Shown here: positions 34,201 to 34,621 of the stretch, piece after piece | Numbering within the stretch: the first letter of the stretch is position 1 | Layout: the number at the start of each line of letters is the position of its first letter | Source of the DNA: Spirochaetales bacterium | GTDB lineage: Bacteria > Spirochaetota > Spirochaetia > DSM-2461 | Reading direction: 5' to 3' | Assembly: GCA_016936295.1 (NCBI GenBank) | Contig: JAFGYD010000136.1 | Location: 1 to 34,621, forward strand | DNA: 34,621 nucleotides | Notes under the pieces: model-generated | Database searches by the model: none | What the model saw: the letters and a program-made list of their open reading frames with translations, nothing else | Told to the model about the DNA's origin: nothing | Program-made: the position numbers and the translations under genes

Positions 34201-34621
34201 GGGGGCAGGGAAATCCCTAAATATTGATGGGGATATTACCGTATCAACTCTTTCAGGCCCCGTAACAGCTGCATCTGGATTCACTGTAGGTGGAAACTGG
34301 GATGTCGCAAGTTATATCGATAACGGTGAAACTATTACATTTGATTCATTAAATACTACTCTAAGTTCTAATGGTCAAGATTTAGGTAAGATTCTTGTGC
34401 TTAAAGCTGGAGCTATAAACACATTGACTTTATTGGATGATTTAGTAACAACTAAAAACGTAACTATAACTCTAGGCGTTTTAACGACAGGAAATAATGG
34501 ATTATCAATAGGTGGAAATATATCAGGAGCCGGAAGTTTAAATGCTTCATCTATGGGTGCAGGTAAATCACTAAATGTTGATGGAAGTGTTACAGTAACA
34601 ACTCTTTCAAGCCCTTTAACA
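31274..34621 (+). CDS. Very large secreted repeat protein, 3'-truncated by the window edge
   Basis: From ATG 31274, preceded by AGGAAG, one frame runs 1116 codons to the last base with no stop. Residues 1 to about 22 are a Sec signal peptide (MRKIKGLFLFILFTISFYAFG). Residues about 23-370 are a beta-rich, Tyr/Asp/Gly-rich region that I do not recognise. Residues about 375-475 resemble an invasin-like Ig (Big_1) domain (GGVDYEEVAIQVVDASGYPVP, then SGGSATIRI). At 653 comes the motif WNGIGTDWSTAANWTP seen in many giant surface proteins, and after it a long Thr/Gly/Asn-rich stretch of beta-helix-like repeats. A 118-residue repeat begins to recur near the edge. It is probably an exported adhesin or sheath protein. 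Its full length, C-terminal anchor and export route lie outside the window. Confidence 0.85.
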   Translation, partial: MRKIKGLFLFILFTISFYAFGQSRVPADSNSWLMSAYRGASDWYGDYDKVTVVFFEVDSSVSQTLYFGINDPGTDATDYDSGSNNYGDMWYRVYGGSGAYSNTGGRQLVFSNTTTALTGNLLYELDIPAAQAGNAGYLDQWVYSSGISPTQGELIGNKRYFKFVIIGAKDPETNTYTDATDNFLNRYQIAVSSASSGEPVMVNGVRAFSYCIPVALYTGATFQFYPFIPDTAANGDYVFFESYDADNRAGNDQAASMSFQGWEWDGSVYSGPTAMYVSGDTVRTEGDGASPGSTYGLPFNTGDPTGLTWKFQTNNGAENGGTYNGADIWFSLNPDNNIDQFTNQIAVDSNATPLRFYFEEYDAPADTSIKLSTSDGVAKNGGVDYEEVAIQVVDASGYPVPYTRQLYLSVDSGTALIDSKIDNSGTTAVNAANTLVTTDSGGSATIRIDRIGAGNETSVIRVYANGANLPGGESADYGKGVGVYEDEVSIAFSDALPPSISSTSNKSIAFGTTVDMPQVAITIPDSGYLKDTGTITLTIPSSADATFNTRTTLGFYIPSTSTAHSGLLNTTVSYSGGDKVLSIPIIGDLNAGESIAIGALTPGADSISIIAGNTTQSSFQLEMRWSGSINSTDGDVIYDDKLITTSDTSLLTWNGIGTDWSTAANWTPNAIPDDPAESAVITNQANSPIFTMTANEEIKNLTLQNNSNLDIDDNGGGSYTLTVANLTIGTGATLNLTDTNLVVTGLIDNSGSITIGANSSISFGSYTGNGSDVITTTSGTVTATGAGGTISTFTVGTSSTINGGTGVTGIVVTNPVVNAITTTGKVSLNGTGITTLTVTSGFLTSNNAITTSGDLVLTAGELITGNNDVSIGGNLTGAGTLTAGTGNTITIVGDWDITTFNHGTSIVEFITSPSNITATSDSEFYDLTVTSSSLTQLKDTTINRDLIVVGTFLTGDFSNSVLGNLTGVGSFNASTMGAGKSLNIDGDITVSTLSGPVTAASGFTVGGNWDVASYIDNGETITFDSLNTTLSSNGQDLGKILVLKAGAINTLTLLDDLVTTKNVTITLGVLTTGNNGLSIGGNISGAGSLNASSMGAGKSLNVDGSVTVTTLSSPLT
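34160..34267 (+). repeat. Surface-protein repeat, copy 1
   Basis: 108 bp inside the large surface-protein gene encoding GNLTGVGSFNASTMGAGKSLN and the following IDGDITVSTLSGPVT. It matches copy 2 exactly 354 bp (118 codons) downstream with many synonymous differences. Confidence 0.7.
34514..34621 (+). repeat. Surface-protein repeat, copy 2 (runs off the edge)
   Basis: Encodes GNISGAGSLNASSMGAGKSLN and VDGSVTVTTLSSPLT, aligned to copy 1 without gaps at a 354-bp offset. A weaker related segment (SIGGNLTGAGTLTAG) lies near 33881-33925. The repeat continues beyond the window. Confidence 0.7.

Noticed and set aside
1-34621. Search for CRISPR arrays, tRNA genes, transposases and attachment sites
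   Set aside because: No regularly spaced direct repeats, no tRNA cloverleaf and no recombinase-like protein were seen.

Overview
The window is AT-rich (roughly one third G+C by eye), gene-dense and bacterial. Several features fit a free-living saccharolytic spirochaete. Two unrelated binding proteins have Sec signal peptides ending in the same ANGNKE junction, there is a stand-alone SWIB protein, and there is a large secreted Thr/Gly/Asn-rich surface protein. The phylum is an inference from style, not from a marker gene. I saw no tRNA, rRNA, CRISPR array, transposase or phage gene.

Layout. 1-6700 holds mixed housekeeping and accessory genes: a LysE-type exporter divergent from a MocR regulator, a NapH-like Fe-S membrane protein, a DUF2147 secreted protein, a pentapeptide-repeat protein, a MATE exporter and three small proteins. 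6830-11302 is a complete phosphate uptake operon, pstS-pstC-pstA-pstB-phoU, with a PhoP-type box candidate upstream. 11430-13895 is a minus-strand operon for 2-keto-3-deoxygluconate use (IclR regulator, kdgA, kdgK). Its promoter is overlapped by a long inverted repeat shared with a divergent SWIB gene. 14397-17805 is a minus-strand operon of a small secreted protein, an OmpR-type regulator, a histidine kinase and an AIM24-family protein.

17946-26924 reads as a sugar sensing and uptake island. It has a NarX/NarL-type two-component pair, a sugar ABC importer (binding protein and two permeases, no ATPase), a hybrid histidine kinase with a degenerate receiver, a ROK repressor and a divergent ROK sugar kinase. 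26926-27444 is a cyclic-nucleotide-binding-domain gene split by one in-frame TAG. Divergent from it is a DHH phosphoesterase fused to two CBS domains. 28848-31139 carries aroA and a threonine aldolase. From 31274 one reading frame stays open to the right edge (1116 codons). It is a very large secreted repeat protein whose end lies outside the window.

Several starts were moved from the longest possible ORF to codons with a Shine-Dalgarno sequence (pentapeptide protein, pstA, pstB, phoU, kdgK, ROK kinase, DHH-CBS protein). Two regulator genes (MocR and IclR) have promoters that place the transcript start at the ATG, so they look leaderless. No known mobile or defence system is present. The best leads for something new are the interrupted CNBD gene, the edge-truncated surface protein, the sugar-sensing island and the double operator in front of the IclR gene.
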